From Melastoma dodecandrum (taxonomy: Eukaryota; Streptophyta; Magnoliopsida; Myrtales; Melastomataceae): a DNA stretch of 64,000 nt. This document shows, one piece after another, positions 21,195 to 34,270 of the stretch. The stretch's first letter is position 1, and every line of letters starts with the position of its first letter. The position numbers were made by a program, and so were the translations under genes. Location: NCBI GenBank assembly GCA_029817715.1, contig JARUPY010000538.1:5332001-5396000 (forward strand), read 5' to 3'. A model generated the notes under the pieces. It saw nothing but the letters and a program-made list of their open reading frames with translations, was not told where the DNA came from and did not search any database.

Positions 21195-24100
21195 TGTAGA
21201 TCCCCAAATCGCGAATTATTCCAAGTCCATCTTGCAGAACTCGCTTCGGTATCTCAGCAAGCTTCCCACGCTCTCTTCTGCAGACACAACTCTGCTGGCT
21301 TTAGCACTTCAGGAGCCATATCTTGACATACAACTCTTAGAGGATATGATCCACATACAATGTGGAGGACACCAGAGCTAGAACAACCCCGAGAAGAGGG
21401 GAGAACAACACTTATCAGTTTCATCCGAGTGAACTTGCTCTCCCAAGAATACCTACGACCATGAAGATGCTAAAAAGAAAAAGAAATGAAATATTGGAAC
21501 AAAAAAAGAGCATGTGGTTTCTTGGGCACATAAAGACGAATTGGTGTCCTCACAAAATGGTGCAGCCACAACCTGGATCTAAGGGTGACGTCGGGAACCA
21601 GCTCAAATAGCCCCGTCTGCTACAATAAGAAGGAATCACGGTCGTAACATACTACGGTCGCATTAGCCGGCTGCAACGATGCTCTTGAGCTCTTGTCAAC
21701 AATGGAGTCACCTGCTCATTGTCCTCGAAGATTGCCGCTATGCCAGAGGCCCCAAGTGCACGAAGCATCGTTTAGTCCCTCCAAAATGGAAACACATGCT
21801 AGCTATTTTCGACAAACGCGATGCTCGTCACTCAAGCACTCTTCACCATGGTGCTCTAGAGATCAGCAAGCATCCCGACCTGCATCATCCCCATTTCATG
21901 ACCCTGATCTTTGGATGCGGCCTTGCTTACTTGAGCTGGTCAATATCGAGTGCACCGAAATTGTGGCCTACGTACGCACCAAGATGGAGGAGGAGTTAAC
22001 GAGTGCTACGGCCATATCACCTCCCCACCGCTCCTTCACAGGAACCGAACTTTTCCCACACCACCTGCAAATTCGGTGGAGGAATTTTAACACAACAAGA
22101 AACGACATCTCATTGCACCAAATCCAGAATAACAATAAAATCTATTTAATTCATTTTTTAAAGGAAAATATTTCTATTATTCATCGACAACATGAATGTT
22201 ATTCACGTGCAGAGGGACTTTAACCAATATTCCACAATTTTCATCTTGATGGCAGCCAAATTAGAAATTGTGGGACAAGCAAACCACACCGAGATTCTTG
22301 CAAACAAGCTCTCCCCGACTTTCGAGAATTCCATCCATGCATGACCGACATTTTCGGTAACAAGAAGCAACATATCAGTCCCACGTTCAGCCCCCCACAA
22401 CGGCTTCCCCCACGATCCTCGACTTATCAAAAAGGAGGAGGACAGACAAAAGAAAAAAAGGGGGGGGGACGAGCATCATCACAGACAGAGGAGAAAAACT
22501 TACCTAAAAGGGAGACCACCTTCTGGCGAGAGACGACGACGAGTTTTCCTCAACCCCCACGGTGTTCCCTTCATCCTAAGGTAGGTTCGACAAAAAACGA
22601 AGAGACCCCCGTCCCCAGCCCAAGTCTGGCCTCAGCAGGAAGGAGCAACAACAAGTGTCCATCCTTCGGTTGCGGCCAAGAAAAACCGGCACATCCCCGC
22701 CAAAGCGACGGCTTCTTTAGACCTGGCCAACTCCACCTCCTTGTATTCGACAATGATGGATACTCAAACTTCTTGTGGCTGCACATGAGCGCCACGAGAA
22801 GTCACCTCTCGTTCTAACATTCTACTTCACTTGTATAGGGGGAGATGGGAGAGATACACATAGACATAGAGAGACATATTAAAGAGGGAGATCATCACTC
22901 ACCCACCGGAGCTTACCTTAAGAGAATTCCCTCCGGCCGAAGGACTAAAAGCTTTTGCTTTTCACCCACCGCGTCCCCGTCACCCTCCAGCCCAGGTAAT
23001 GAAATCGGAGGCAAACGAGAAGGCTCCAAAGACGGCCACAGCAGCAGGAAGATGTGATCGCAACCCCAAGGAATCCCGGCAGCGAAGCTCCTCCTCCAGT
23101 GTCTCCTCGGATTAGCGGACAGCAACGCTCATTTCACTCCATCACACCGAAGCACCCAAGGCGTGTTCCCCGATTCTGGTTTCTTGAAGCCAACAACAAC
23201 GGCACCGATCCACGGAACCAGCAAACCCCAAGGTGGTGCTCCACTACTAACGATCAGTATGGCGGCAACCAGATGATGTCGGTCCTCCAGATCCGACCAC
23301 ATCGTCAGCGGCCACAAGCATCCCCAGCATTACCAGACCCTCCAGCAGCAACGTCTCTTCCAGTAGCGGCCTCTTCAGATCCAGCGACGGAGGATCCGTG
23401 ACCTCCCGGCGTCCCCAAATTAAGCAGCAGAGAACCTACCTTCTCCTGACGTCCACAGGTCCAGTGTCGGCGAATCACGTCCTCCCTGACGTCCAATGGC
23501 GGCGACCCGTCTCTTTATCAGGAAACTCGACGTTCTCTGATTCCGGCGCCAAGGATGTCACACCCACCGCAACCCCCGCATCGTCGGCCCACGCCCAAGG
23601 CAGCGCCGAGAGCCGACGCACAAGTCAGAGCTTTTCCAACGGAGCATGTGGCGAGCCTTCAGAGGCAACGTCTTCCCTGTTTTCGCCTGAAGTTTATCCC
23701 TCTGGATTCTTCGACAGAAGCGGCGGGTAACACCATGGACATTCCCCAAAGCAAAGAATCCCCTACTCCCTTCTTCCATTCCGCAACAGGGACGCACGCC
23801 CAGAAAGGTAAGGAAGTTTCTTTCTTTATTATTACTATTATTATTGCTGCTGCTATTATTACTTTTACAAAACATTGATTTTGTCCGCATGTGTTTTGAT
23901 AAAAATGTGAATTTAGCTAACGTCACTTTAAACCGTAGGAATTATTTCAATTAAATGTCAACTTTTATGAATGTCTTTAATTAATGATTATAATTTGTTT
24001 AGATAATAGTTACATGAATTTGATCGCATTACGTTTTCTTTACGTACATTTTTTTTTTAAGCAATTTTCATGGTTTTACATGAGAAACATGAAACACGTA

Positions 24101-24978
24101 ATAAAACTCATCTTTAAGTTAATTTTAATTATTGATCTATCTCATTAAGAATTTTCTAACAAATTTCTTGGTTTATTTTGCATGGAAAACTAAACGAGAA
24201 TTCCGAGATAATTAGCAAAGAGGATCTCGAAGACTACGCCGTGTTCGATAATGGTGAAAAGCTTCACTAGAGCGCCGCCTCCGACCAACAATTTTCAGCC
24301 GACGAGGAATGCGAGAATCCAAAAAGACGGAGACCAAAGACCGAAGTCTACTTGAAGGCGCGTGTATCAAACCGCGTGGATCTTTCCGCGTGTGTAAAAA
24401 ACCGCGATGTCAAGATAATAAAGCGGCCCCAACCGTCATTTCAGGTACATGAGGGAGGTGCGGGCCTCCCGATGTTTTTATTATTTCCACATGTAACGGA
24501 TCGTGGGCCCAAGTGCATAGGCCCACGATCACCACCCTTCCCCGCTCCCTTTGATCTAAATACTTGATTTGTGATTGTGGTGCATGTTGTTCGGCTTTTA
24601 GGATTTTATCCTCGCATGTTGTTTGCTAAATCAACACACATGAGTTTGGGCCCAAAAAGCCCGGATCGGGTCCAACGCCAGTAAAATATTGACATGAGTC
24701 CGGAGTCATGCCCGGATCGTGTCCAACACCCGTTAACCAAAAGCAAACTTTTGGAGCAAACGCTACCTTTTCGCATGTTTAAGTGTAAGAGTTAGTAATT
24801 ATGGATCCCCGAACCCTACTCTGATTTTCCGACTTAGACCAGTTTTCAAAAATAAGTCGGTGGAGTCTCCGTAATCGTTTACCTAGGTTAAACAACAACA
24901 CATTTTTACAAACGGAGCCATTTTTGGATGAGGGACCAACGCCCGCGCGCGCGTGCTAGGCCGGAAGGCGCGCGTACA
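21195..24978 (+). repeat. 3' LTR of non-autonomous Tat element
   Basis: 3784 bp, partner of 11818-15606. Its offset from the left LTR is constant (9377, then 9376) until about 24530, after which small indels accumulate. Confidence 0.92.
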
Positions 24979-24983
24979 CAACA
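24979..24983. repeat. Target-site duplication CAACA (right)
   Basis: Matches 11813-11817. Confidence 0.9.
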
Positions 24984-26016
24984 GCATCAGCAGCAGCCCA
25001 AGTCTTTAAGCAAACGTTCCTTTGTCCTCGCGTGAAGGTTTCGTGTTATCAACAATGGAGGGAAATTGAATTTGCACGAGGGCAAGTCTTAGTACCCCCA
25101 AACAATGAGCCTTGGAACCGCCTGAGGTTTCGAGTCCGAGTTCGATGGTGCCCCCATAAGGAATAAGGACATCAAACTCCGACTGCGTAGATTTTACTTG
25201 AAGCCCGAACAGCTTCCCCAATTTAAGTCTGCGATGCGGAACACGTTTACGTAGCGATACTATTGCTGGCTCAGACGAATGTCCGCTGATGGAAACAAGT
25301 GCAGGACCCCCCCCCCCCCCCCCCCCCCCAACAATGAGAAGTCGGAGGACGGTCGGGCTGCCGGACTTACAAATATGGGGATGTTGGTAAGGGTAGATGG
25401 GGATTGAGGATTTTGACAGCCAATTATATCGCCATCACCAGAGAGAGCTGTCGGGATGGTGACTGTGGTTGTGGTCACTAGCCAAGCTTCAATGTCAACC
25501 TCGGTTTCACAGGGCATGATGGACATCGCACCCAATTATAAATAGTGGGGCCATGGCCACACAGCTTATCATGACCGAGACAATTCTAGAAATGGAATGG
25601 TGTAACAAACCGGGAGGTTAGCCCCAAAGCAAGTACTAGCCGACGTAGATAGAGAAAAGATGAACCCAATCCTGGAAGAGAAGGTGGGAGGGATAAGTTC
25701 TAACTGAGTTCTGGTGAATGCCTGAGTTGATAAAAAAAATTACATTGCCCTCTCGCTATAGAGTTCGTCAAATTACTTAGTATTGTGATAGTACTGTGAA
25801 GAAGCTCAGTTTAACTTAAAACCCTAACAACGAAAATCTGTCTCGCCTCAAAGCCGGCTCGTTGAACGTCGTGACCCGATTTAACGTCACGGGAAACAAC
25901 AGAACCTTCAAACTTTCTTCGTGCCTATGAGGCAAAACAGCTGTCTGTTCTCGCAGGGACTATGTCTCTCCCACACCTCTTGCCTACCACTGATCAACAA
26001 AACTGGATCTGCCTGT
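24984..26016. other. Spacer between Tat element and STT3 gene
   Basis: It includes the 3' UTR of STT3 next to 26016. Minus-strand ORFs at 25006-25221 and 25260-25535 match no family I recognise. A 23-base C-run lies at 25307-25329. Confidence 0.55.
25307..25329. repeat. Poly-C tract (23 nt)
   Basis: Uninterrupted C-run; its length is likely uncertain. Confidence 0.9.
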
Positions 26017-29000
26017 TTATTGCCAAGGGTTCTTCTTTGTTTTCGGACTTGTGTTTGAGCCTGAAGATGTGGTTGCCTTCTGCATACATTCAATGAATGA
26101 CCCCGATGTTAGGCAGGAACTCCCAACAACATTAAAAAGTGATAGGACATGTATATACTGATTTGGTCTTCTTGGCCTTCCCCCGGATTCTGTTCCTTGG
26201 AGGTTTCAATTTGTATATGCGTACCATCCAATGGTGCGTAGTGAAAACCTAAATCAGCAAATGAAACATCATTTAGTTGGAAAGCTCTAGATGACCTCTG
26301 ATGCCAGTGAGCAAGAGAAAGAGAGAGGGAGAGAAAGGACCTCTTCGAAATGAGTGAGCTTAAAGTATTTCTTTCCAATCTCTGTCTGTCTAACCCGATC
26401 AAAGCCTTTGCCATCCGTCTCCACAAACCTGAACCACACAACATCAGAACATCAAAAGGGAGGTTTCGTAACAATATGGAAAAGATAACAGAGATTACCA
26501 ACCTGTAATAAGACAGTTTATACATGAGACTGTTAAGCATTGTTGGAGTAGCCATCGAATCAATCCGGTAATTACCATCCCTCTGAAGAGACAGCATGTA
26601 AAAGAATCACGTTATATGTTAGTCCAGATATTAATCTTTCTCTAATAAAAAGCCTGGGCATGGGAATCTAAAATTGTCAAACATAGGAAGAGAAGAACCC
26701 AAAGACCGTTCTGCAATGAAGAGACCTCTTACCAAATAATCCGGCTCCTTGATACGAGGAAACACGCCCCCTCCGATCCGCACCATCCACAAGAACTTAT
26801 TGATATCATCACTAGGGTATCCCACAAGACCTAAAATTTCAAATCACAACCTTGAGAAAGTCACTTGTAAAATAAAAAGAAAAGAGAGATAATCATGACT
26901 TTGGGGAAACAGCATAGAGAAAGCACACCTCCAAATATAACGAACACGTATTTCACGTCCAGAGAGTTGAAAATCTCCCAAGCAGCTTTTTCCGGAGAAG
27001 ACATTGCAGTACCAACAGTTGCGATATGTGTGTTGTTCCAGGTATTGTTGTCAACAATAACCGTGCGATTCGCCATAGCAGTTGTCTGGTACCCATAATC
27101 CCACCATGATGCAACCTGAGCAGCAGAGAAGCATATCTCTCAGCTAAAGATGTTACTTCACGCATTGCGGTAACTTTACGACTCTTCATGTAACTTCAGG
27201 CACAGCGTATTCAGATGCTACTTTTTGTTTATTGAAACAAGCATGGATGAGTCGCTCAAATGTATCTTCACACATTATAACCAAAGCAGCATATCGATGC
27301 ACCACCACAATAAGCACATCAGCAATTCCCCAACGGTGGTCTAAAATTAGATATGCAACTTAAAACTGCAAGATCTTTTATTAATAGCCCCAAAAAACAT
27401 CAATAACAATTGCCAACAACATTGATTGCTCGAGCAGATAAATATATCCAACCATTAGAACTAAATTTTTATTTTTCTTAACAAGGGCTTGCAATTAGAG
27501 GAACCTGCACCAAATAGAGAACTCATACTATGGAAAGAAACTTACTTTGTCATCAACCTCCGTGTTGTGGCTAAGCCATGCATAAGCTTCTCTAAAATCA
27601 TCAAAAACATGCAACCCATCATGGGTACGGGATGTTAATACGATTGATGGCGCTGAATATGCTTCTGCAGCCGCCCAGACACAGTGGATCTGTAAAAAGA
27701 GCACAAATATTCACTTTTGAAGAGCAAGAGGAAAGACAGACAGGTCTACACAATACTTACCACATAGAATGCACCCAACAAAACTAACAACAGGATACCC
27801 AATACAGATGCTTCTATTGGTAATGCCCAAAGTTTCTTCTCAGTCTGTCGATTCTCAGGACGGTGACTGACAGAAGCCTTTTCAACAACATCCTTTTCCT
27901 TCTTTTTGTTCTTTTTGGAAGGTCTTTCCTTTGTCGTCTCCTCCACCTTATCAGTTTTCGCTTTACCATTTTCTGGGAGAGCACTGACAGGGGTAGCATC
28001 CCCTGCCTTATTGGCAAAAAGATAGCATAAGTTGCATGTCTTCGAATAAGAGAAAACATGTGAGGAGACCAAGGTAAACTACTTGTTCACAAACTTCGAT
28101 GACTATGAATTATCCTCACATTGTCTTGGGAGTCTGACGATGCCAGTAAATGGAACTTAATTGATCCGGTGAGAGCACCAAATGCTTCCGAAAGAGCAAT
28201 TCCAGACATGATACAAGCTGCTGGAGCAAGCACAAGCATAAGTCGTACCTGCATGATGCCACAAAATTATTTCATAGAAACAGCACGACCGAAATGCATA
28301 AAGTTGCTTCAGTTAGTTTTCTCACCATGACTCCAGAAAAGTAAACAGATGTGACAATATAAAGAACTGCGAAGGAGCTTGCATCGGATAATGGCAGAAA
28401 ACATGCCTGAAAAGATTTGAAAAAGAGCATTGAATATGGAAAGTGAAAACACATAAAAGTTAAAATAGTAATTAACATGGTAAATTATTTGTCATAAAAC
28501 ATACAACTCACAATTATGCCAGCAGGAACTAAGAAAGCCAGGACATTGATATCCATGAAATAAGACGGCCATGTCGGAGGTTGGTGCTCACTAACGCTAG
28601 CAATAATTGGGATATACTTGCTAGCATAAGTCCTGCCCAGAAAGAAAATGGTTCAGTTTAAAAGGTGGAAATTGCTCGCTTATTAAAAACAAATTACAAA
28701 CTGTTGAGATAATTTGCGATCAACCCCTATAATATGGTAGACACATACGGATCTAGTAGACTCAAACTTCTTCCGCTCCATCCCTTTGTGGGGCTAGCGG
28801 CAACAACTGCAATTAATATTGCTACTGCAGCAAAGCACAGTATTCTGCACACCACAAAAGGATAAAAAAAGACAAAAACTAGGTTTAGTCGTTAATGATA
28901 TGCCATCAAAGAGTCTCCACAGAGGAAAAACAGAGTTCAACTACCATCACATGCATAGACATGTGCGCTGTGCTTTTAGATTGCAGTCAAAACAAGCACA

Positions 29001-31243
29001 TAACCAGTGAACATAATTTGAAGCTTACATGCCAACTGACAGTACAAGGGTCACAGCAACTTTAAACATTCTGGGAGAAAGAATCCCTTTGATGTAATGT
29101 ACAAGGGCAACCACATGAAGAATGATAAAGACCTGTCATTAAACGAATAACTGTTAGAATTATTCCAACTTAAAACAAGTCACAACGAACAGAACATGAT
29201 TGATTCGTCCACATTGTTGAGAACCAAGTAGAGAAAAGGGAAAGGTGGATGCGGATTTGGAGTTCCAACTCAACCAAATTGTGCTAAATTTCTTTTGGAA
29301 AGATTGATATCAAGAATCAAGTGCCCCCAACTCACCAAAAATGATGCAAAATGCTCTGATGTCATGACAGCATTAAATCCAACTACAGGCACCAGCACTG
29401 CCAAGAGAGTTCCCAGTACAACCTATAAAGAGAGTGCAGGAATGAAACTCGAAGGTAAATTTCATTCTCAAAGTCCAACGGACATTTCTTCATAGCATGA
29501 GACGTGGGCTTACCAGGGGAGCATAGGCGATGTACAGCCTGGATGAGTAGCGGCCCGTTACAATGCACAGCAATACATGCATAGGGATCAGATTGATAAT
29601 GAAGGTGTAACCTCCCCAAGAGCAAACCTAAATAGTATTCGATATCCAAAATATCCAATTTATATGAGGCCATTTATAAACAATATAAATTACAAGAACC
29701 TTTCATCTTACCATGTAAAAGTATGAGATGGCATTTAAGGTTGCATAGAAGAGCGATCCCGTGTTCAGCGTCTGGAGATCAGGGAATTGACATGTTAATG
29801 CACTAACATGGAGATAAAAATATGACCACTAGAGATGAAACCGAGACATGAAAGATAGATTTCAAATAACTCCTTCCATGATAGGCAAAGCAATGTCAAC
29901 GATGTCCTGTGCCATCATGAAAATTCTGACCTTAACATAGAGATAAAATGTGTTGACTAATGCAAAAATTGCCACGGCTTCATTGTCATAGCTGCCAGCA
30001 ACAGATCGTGATATATATGATGGAACCTGACAAGGAGACATTTCCCTTTATCCATATGATGTTAGAAAAAAAATGTCCATACGCATGACAACAGACATAT
30101 ATCTTAACAAGAACAGAAACACATTATTAACTACTAACTCCAAGCAACAGAAAGGTGATTTCTAAATCCATTTATAACAAATATTACCATCGCCAAAAGG
30201 GCTGCTGCAGTCAATCCAGCACCAGGACCCTTAACTTCCTATAAAATAAACATATAAAGTCTTTTACTGTTCCGCAGATAATATCCATAATACCAGCAGC
30301 ATGGATTGAAGTTTACAGGACACAAACATACTTTTGTCAAAAGATAAGCCGCCCAGGATGCGAAAGCAGAGAAGACGGGTGCAGTGAATACACAGACAGT
30401 CTCCACAGATAGAGGAATGTTCAAGGAATTTGCCAACCTGCGATGAACATATGTATTATTCACAAGTCGACCGCACTAAATATACGTCACAAGCATTGGG
30501 CATTTTCTAAAACAGGATTTAGAACATCAGTCAGCCATATGATACCTTGAATGGAGCACACAAACTTATCACTTACCACCACATGGTGCCGGCAGTCAAT
30601 GTCAGGCCAGGATATACAGTTCCACCAATGACACGCCCAAGCGGATACCTGCATCACATGACATCGAATTTCTAAGACCAAACAACATTCGGACAGCAGT
30701 CATCAAGCAGAACAAGGAAATCCTTGGGCACTGAATTACCATGTCCGGTCATCGAACCAGTTCCAGAAGTCATATATCCCGTTCTTGGTCAGAAACTGGA
30801 AATCCATAAAAGGAAACATACACCCGCAATTCATACATCATAAAAGCACCCAGATAACGCCTAATAAAGGCTAAACAAAAATGAAAGCAAGAAAGGAAAG
30901 GAAAATTCAAACTTTGCGCCAAGAATCAAACCTGTGTGACCCTGTAATTGAAGTAAGGATCGAACTCGTGGATGACACTCTCATACTTGATAACCTGCAA
31001 TGCCGGAACGGCCGGGTCAACCGAAAGTCAACCCACACAAAAATCCGATCCCCCGAAGAGGGGATCACATCACACGATGGGGATAACAAGTCAACGATCG
31101 AGAAGGGAAGAGGTCGGATTCACCGAGAAGAGTCGGATCGAGAACGCAAGGACGCCGATCAGCACGAGAATGAAGAAGGAGAGGACTCCCCCGAAGGCGT
31201 AACGGAGGTATCCCCCGGCGGCGGGCGAGTCGGTGGCCACCAT
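26017..31243 (-). CDS. STT3A: Oligosaccharyltransferase catalytic subunit STT3 (STT3A-like), 23 exons
   Basis: Transfers the lipid-linked oligosaccharide to Asn of N-x-S/T sequons; ER multi-pass membrane protein. Exons, minus strand: 31243-31124, 30994-30932, 30795-30740, 30648-30577, 30437-30332, 30238-30188, 30026-29931, 29771-29712, 29627-29514, 29422-29336, 29132-29029, 28844-28749, 28632-28512, 28406-28326, 28248-28120, 28006-27761, 27689-27546, 27115-26929, 26830-26733, 26582-26503, 26428-26341, 26248-26159, 26079-26017. The sum is 2352 nt, 783 aa. All introns read GT-AG and the frame never breaks. Motifs: EFDPYFNYR (D52), DNE (170-172), SVSE (354-357), WWDYG (586-590), DINKFLWM (653-660). 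The Lys-rich exon at 28006 and the length favour STT3A (Arabidopsis 779 aa) over STT3B (735 aa), from memory. The start is the ATG matching the family N-terminus; the upstream in-frame TTG was rejected. Confidence 0.95.
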
Positions 31244-33600
31244 AGGGTAGGAGGAGGAGGTGGAGGCAGCAAAATTGGTTGGGGGGGAGGAAGGGGTTTT
31301 AGTCAATAACTGAGAGTGGGGCGAGAGAGAGCGATTTTATTATTGCCTAGGCATAGCAGTGGGACTGAGAATTAAGAGCATCCTAACGTCCGACTACCGG
31401 CTGGCGGGAGTCCTAATGTCTTTGTGCAGTCGGGACAGGGGATCGGATTTGGAGGTGGCGGTGGTTCTTGCAACCTCGTAGGAGGGTTTGCGTGTTATCG
31501 ACACCTGGCGAGATCTCATTGGCAGCCACGTAGATGAATCCAAATAAAAAAAATAAAAGTAAAAATACCGAATTTACCTAATAAAAATTAAACTTCAGCT
31601 TCTAAATCCATAAAAAAAGAATGCTAAATTCACCATAACTATACAATTTATTTAAAAGGTTATGCAACAAGTTTAGTGTTAAATATTATAAGAGTAAGCA
31701 CGTGTGTTCGCTCCGGAAGTGACCGCGGATAAGCGAATCCAAACACGTCGAAAATCTCTGGCACTACGAGCAACTGGTGCCCGGAGGTTTTTTGAATGTG
31801 TGGTCGCCGTATGAATAAAAAAAGAGAGAGAGGGAGAAGACAACGGACGAACACCCCTAAGCGGATGCCATCGATGATACCTTCGAAGGGAAGTGGAATG
31901 CTTGAAGATAGTAGTGACAATATATCTGTCTGTAGAGAGGTGCTTATATACAATGCTTAAGAACAACTATTTATATTAAGTTAAACCTATGTATGTAGTG
32001 TAACGAAATATTACACATATATTATGCTTCCTTTGTCGCTAGTCTTCATAAAATATCTTCTTTCTATTTGAGCAAACCTTACAACAATTCACTTCCAAAT
32101 CCTGAGATTGTCTGGAATATTCTTTAACATCATCCGCATTGCCTATTGGCCTTCGCCGTAGAGTTTCCACGTTCGCCCAGTTAACTGTCGCTTCGCTGAC
32201 CCTTGTCGCCCGTCGCCTGGTAACCCTGTCGCTTGATGACTACTTCGCCTGGTGTGTTTCCATGGTCACCTCTTTACTGGGTTTCCTATTTTTTGGGCAT
32301 GTATTATGAACCGTTGATTCACAGATGATGTCGAGATTTGTAGCCCATAATTTATGTTGTTAAACACTGTGAACTAAATAGTCTAAGTACAACCGACTCA
32401 AATCCTATACTTAGTAAGACACTAAGGCCCATGCTATCTTACTTATACTAGCTAGTAAAATATTTACTCAAGAGTGTCCTAACAAGCCAGTCTCAGTCCA
32501 GCTGCTTGAAACCTCGCTGCAATGTCCGTTCCTATAATATTAATGTAAGAGTTCCCACCCGAGGTTACATTCGCCTTCCTCTCCTTTGATCGGCTCCGTC
32601 ACGTCTCGGTTAAGGACGCAGGCAGTGGCATGTTGTCCATTCACTTTTGTTCCGTTTCAGCTCGCGGTATCTTCTGGACTGGCAAATTTTAGTGCCTTAG
32701 TTTTTGGTTTTGGGAGTGAAGCTGCTCGACGAAGTGATCTGTTAGTTAAGCTCCCATTGGCAGTTCAGTAAAAAATGCCGGTATTATTCATTTGCATAAA
32801 CTTCTTAAGCTGATATGGTTGGGCGGAGATTACTGAAGCAAGTTGATTCTATCTCATACACAATTTCCTGCTCAAAACAGTGCCGATAATGATTTCCCAA
32901 TAATTGGAAGTTACCTAATAGTCTAGTTTACAGGATTGTTGGTGTAACTGAGGTATTCATATGCTTTAGTATTTCCAGGCTGATTTTGGATTCGAACTTT
33001 GGCGAAAGTGATTTCGTATTTTACCTGTTTTCGTCTTTTATCTTGACTCTACCTGCATTTGGTGGGGGAACGTTCACCTGACTCTACCTGCATTTGGGGA
33101 AATCATCTGACGTCTCTATGCTTACTTGGAAAATGTCATAGGGTTCAGCAGACAGGAAGAAGCCCCTTCCTATTATATAACAGAAGGCAAACGTTCTTGC
33201 ATCCTTACACGATTAAAGCCTTGGGAATCCTGGGGGAGTTGAAAGAATTCGCTGCCTGGGGTACAACACTAACACTAATGGACAAGATAACCTTACCGTT
33301 TGGCTTAAAAACTTAAGCTATTAGGTGAGGCTTGGTTATACGTTATATAATTTAACCAGCAATTCCTACATTTGTATGACAAGTCAATGATTCATTTTTT
33401 GTCTCGCTTTGGATATGAAACCGTCTCCCGATGATGTCACAAGCTTCAAGGTCGACAAGGTACTTACTGCTACGTGATTGGTTATCTTGGGTGTGAATTT
33501 ATGATGTCATCGGGCTGCAATGGAAATGCTGAACTTCCCAAGCCTGGCCGTCGCGGGGGTATGCCTTTCCTAATTTGTCATCCCACCCCCTCCCCCCATC
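31244..33600. other. STT3 upstream region and intergenic DNA
   Basis: 31244-31500 should hold the STT3 5' UTR and promoter: G/C-rich, with a pyrimidine-rich leader on the minus strand; no clear TATA box was picked. Beyond that, no recognisable gene. 32150-32270 has loosely repeated TCGCC/TCGCT motifs. Confidence 0.55.
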
Positions 33601-33639
33601 CCAAGTCCAATCCCAAAGGAAAAAATTGATATCCTTGTA

Positions 33640-34270
33640 GTTTACATCCAATGCTTTAACTTCGAACGCATCAGTGAAGGGCCGTTGATCGACGATAGAA
33701 AACACAATTTTTTAGCTTCAGGAAGATTACGTATCAATTTTTTAAACATGACACAGTCTCTAGTCGGATGAATAAACCATGTCATTTTGCAATAATTTAT
33801 GTTTCTCCCTTTTAAATCGAAGGAGACTATGTCGCTTCTTAAGCGAATCTGCTCATTTTGAATCATGAAGTAAAAAATGGCATCTGGCTTATCATCGTCA
33901 AAAGAATATATTCGCTCATTCGTTGATCTCTTCGAAGCTTTTGCTCGAAATTTTTTTTAATAATGCTTCGTAAGTAACATTTGCCCCGTGTCTGCATGAT
34001 AGGTTGCAATTGGCCTTATAATTTAGCTCCACTTCGTCTGCATCTTTTTTCAAAGTAGATTCTCATAGCGGATTGCCTTTCGCGTGAGCTTATTCCAATA
34101 TTTAAATATCTCTCTTTCTAATTTTTTCTTCTTAAGTTGGAGAATGAGCGCATCTTGAAAAATGACAATTAACTCATCTTCGAACATAGATGTCAGTCGA
34201 GCTTTTTTGAGTCTAGTTAAGAATACATCAACAGGCTCTCTCGGTTGTTGGTTCATCTGCATCAACTCCT
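33640..34270 (-). pseudogene. Decayed retrotransposon gag relic
   Basis: Minus-strand pieces resemble a Ty3/gypsy Gag: 34265-34050 reads PREPVDVFLTRLKKARL then RKAIRYENLL, and about 33810-33720 reads DLKGRNINYCK followed by H-x-TRDC, a zinc-site pattern of plant gypsy Gags. Stops and frameshifts separate them, and no RT or LTR was found nearby. An ORF at 35344-35138 may be a further piece but is not convincing. Confidence 0.65.

Larger units (their letters stand above)
11818..24978 (+). mobile_element. Non-autonomous Tat/Ogre-like LTR retrotransposon, 13.2 kb
   Basis: Long LTRs (11818-15606 and 21195-24978) starting TGTAGAT and ending GTACA, with a CAACA duplication. The PBS at 15614 and the PPT before 21195 match those of the autonomous Tat element at 39267-60644, as do the leader (15607-16010), the 3' module repeats and the zone around 20090. 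The 5.6-kb interior has no gag, protease or RT, only two short integrase relics. It is best read as a deletion/recombination derivative mobilised by proteins of a full Tat element. Calling it non-autonomous is secure from content; the identity of the helper is inference. Confidence 0.9.

Noticed and set aside
25006..25535. Minus-strand ORFs downstream of STT3
   Set aside because: No family resemblance, no splice context, and one contains a Gly run from the poly-C tract.
31091..31306. STT3 start upstream of 31243
   Set aside because: The upstream in-frame codon at 31306 is TTG. The ATG at 31243 gives an N-terminus like known STT3 proteins.
32586..32771. 61-codon ORF in the STT3 upstream region
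   Set aside because: Short, no motif, no conserved context.
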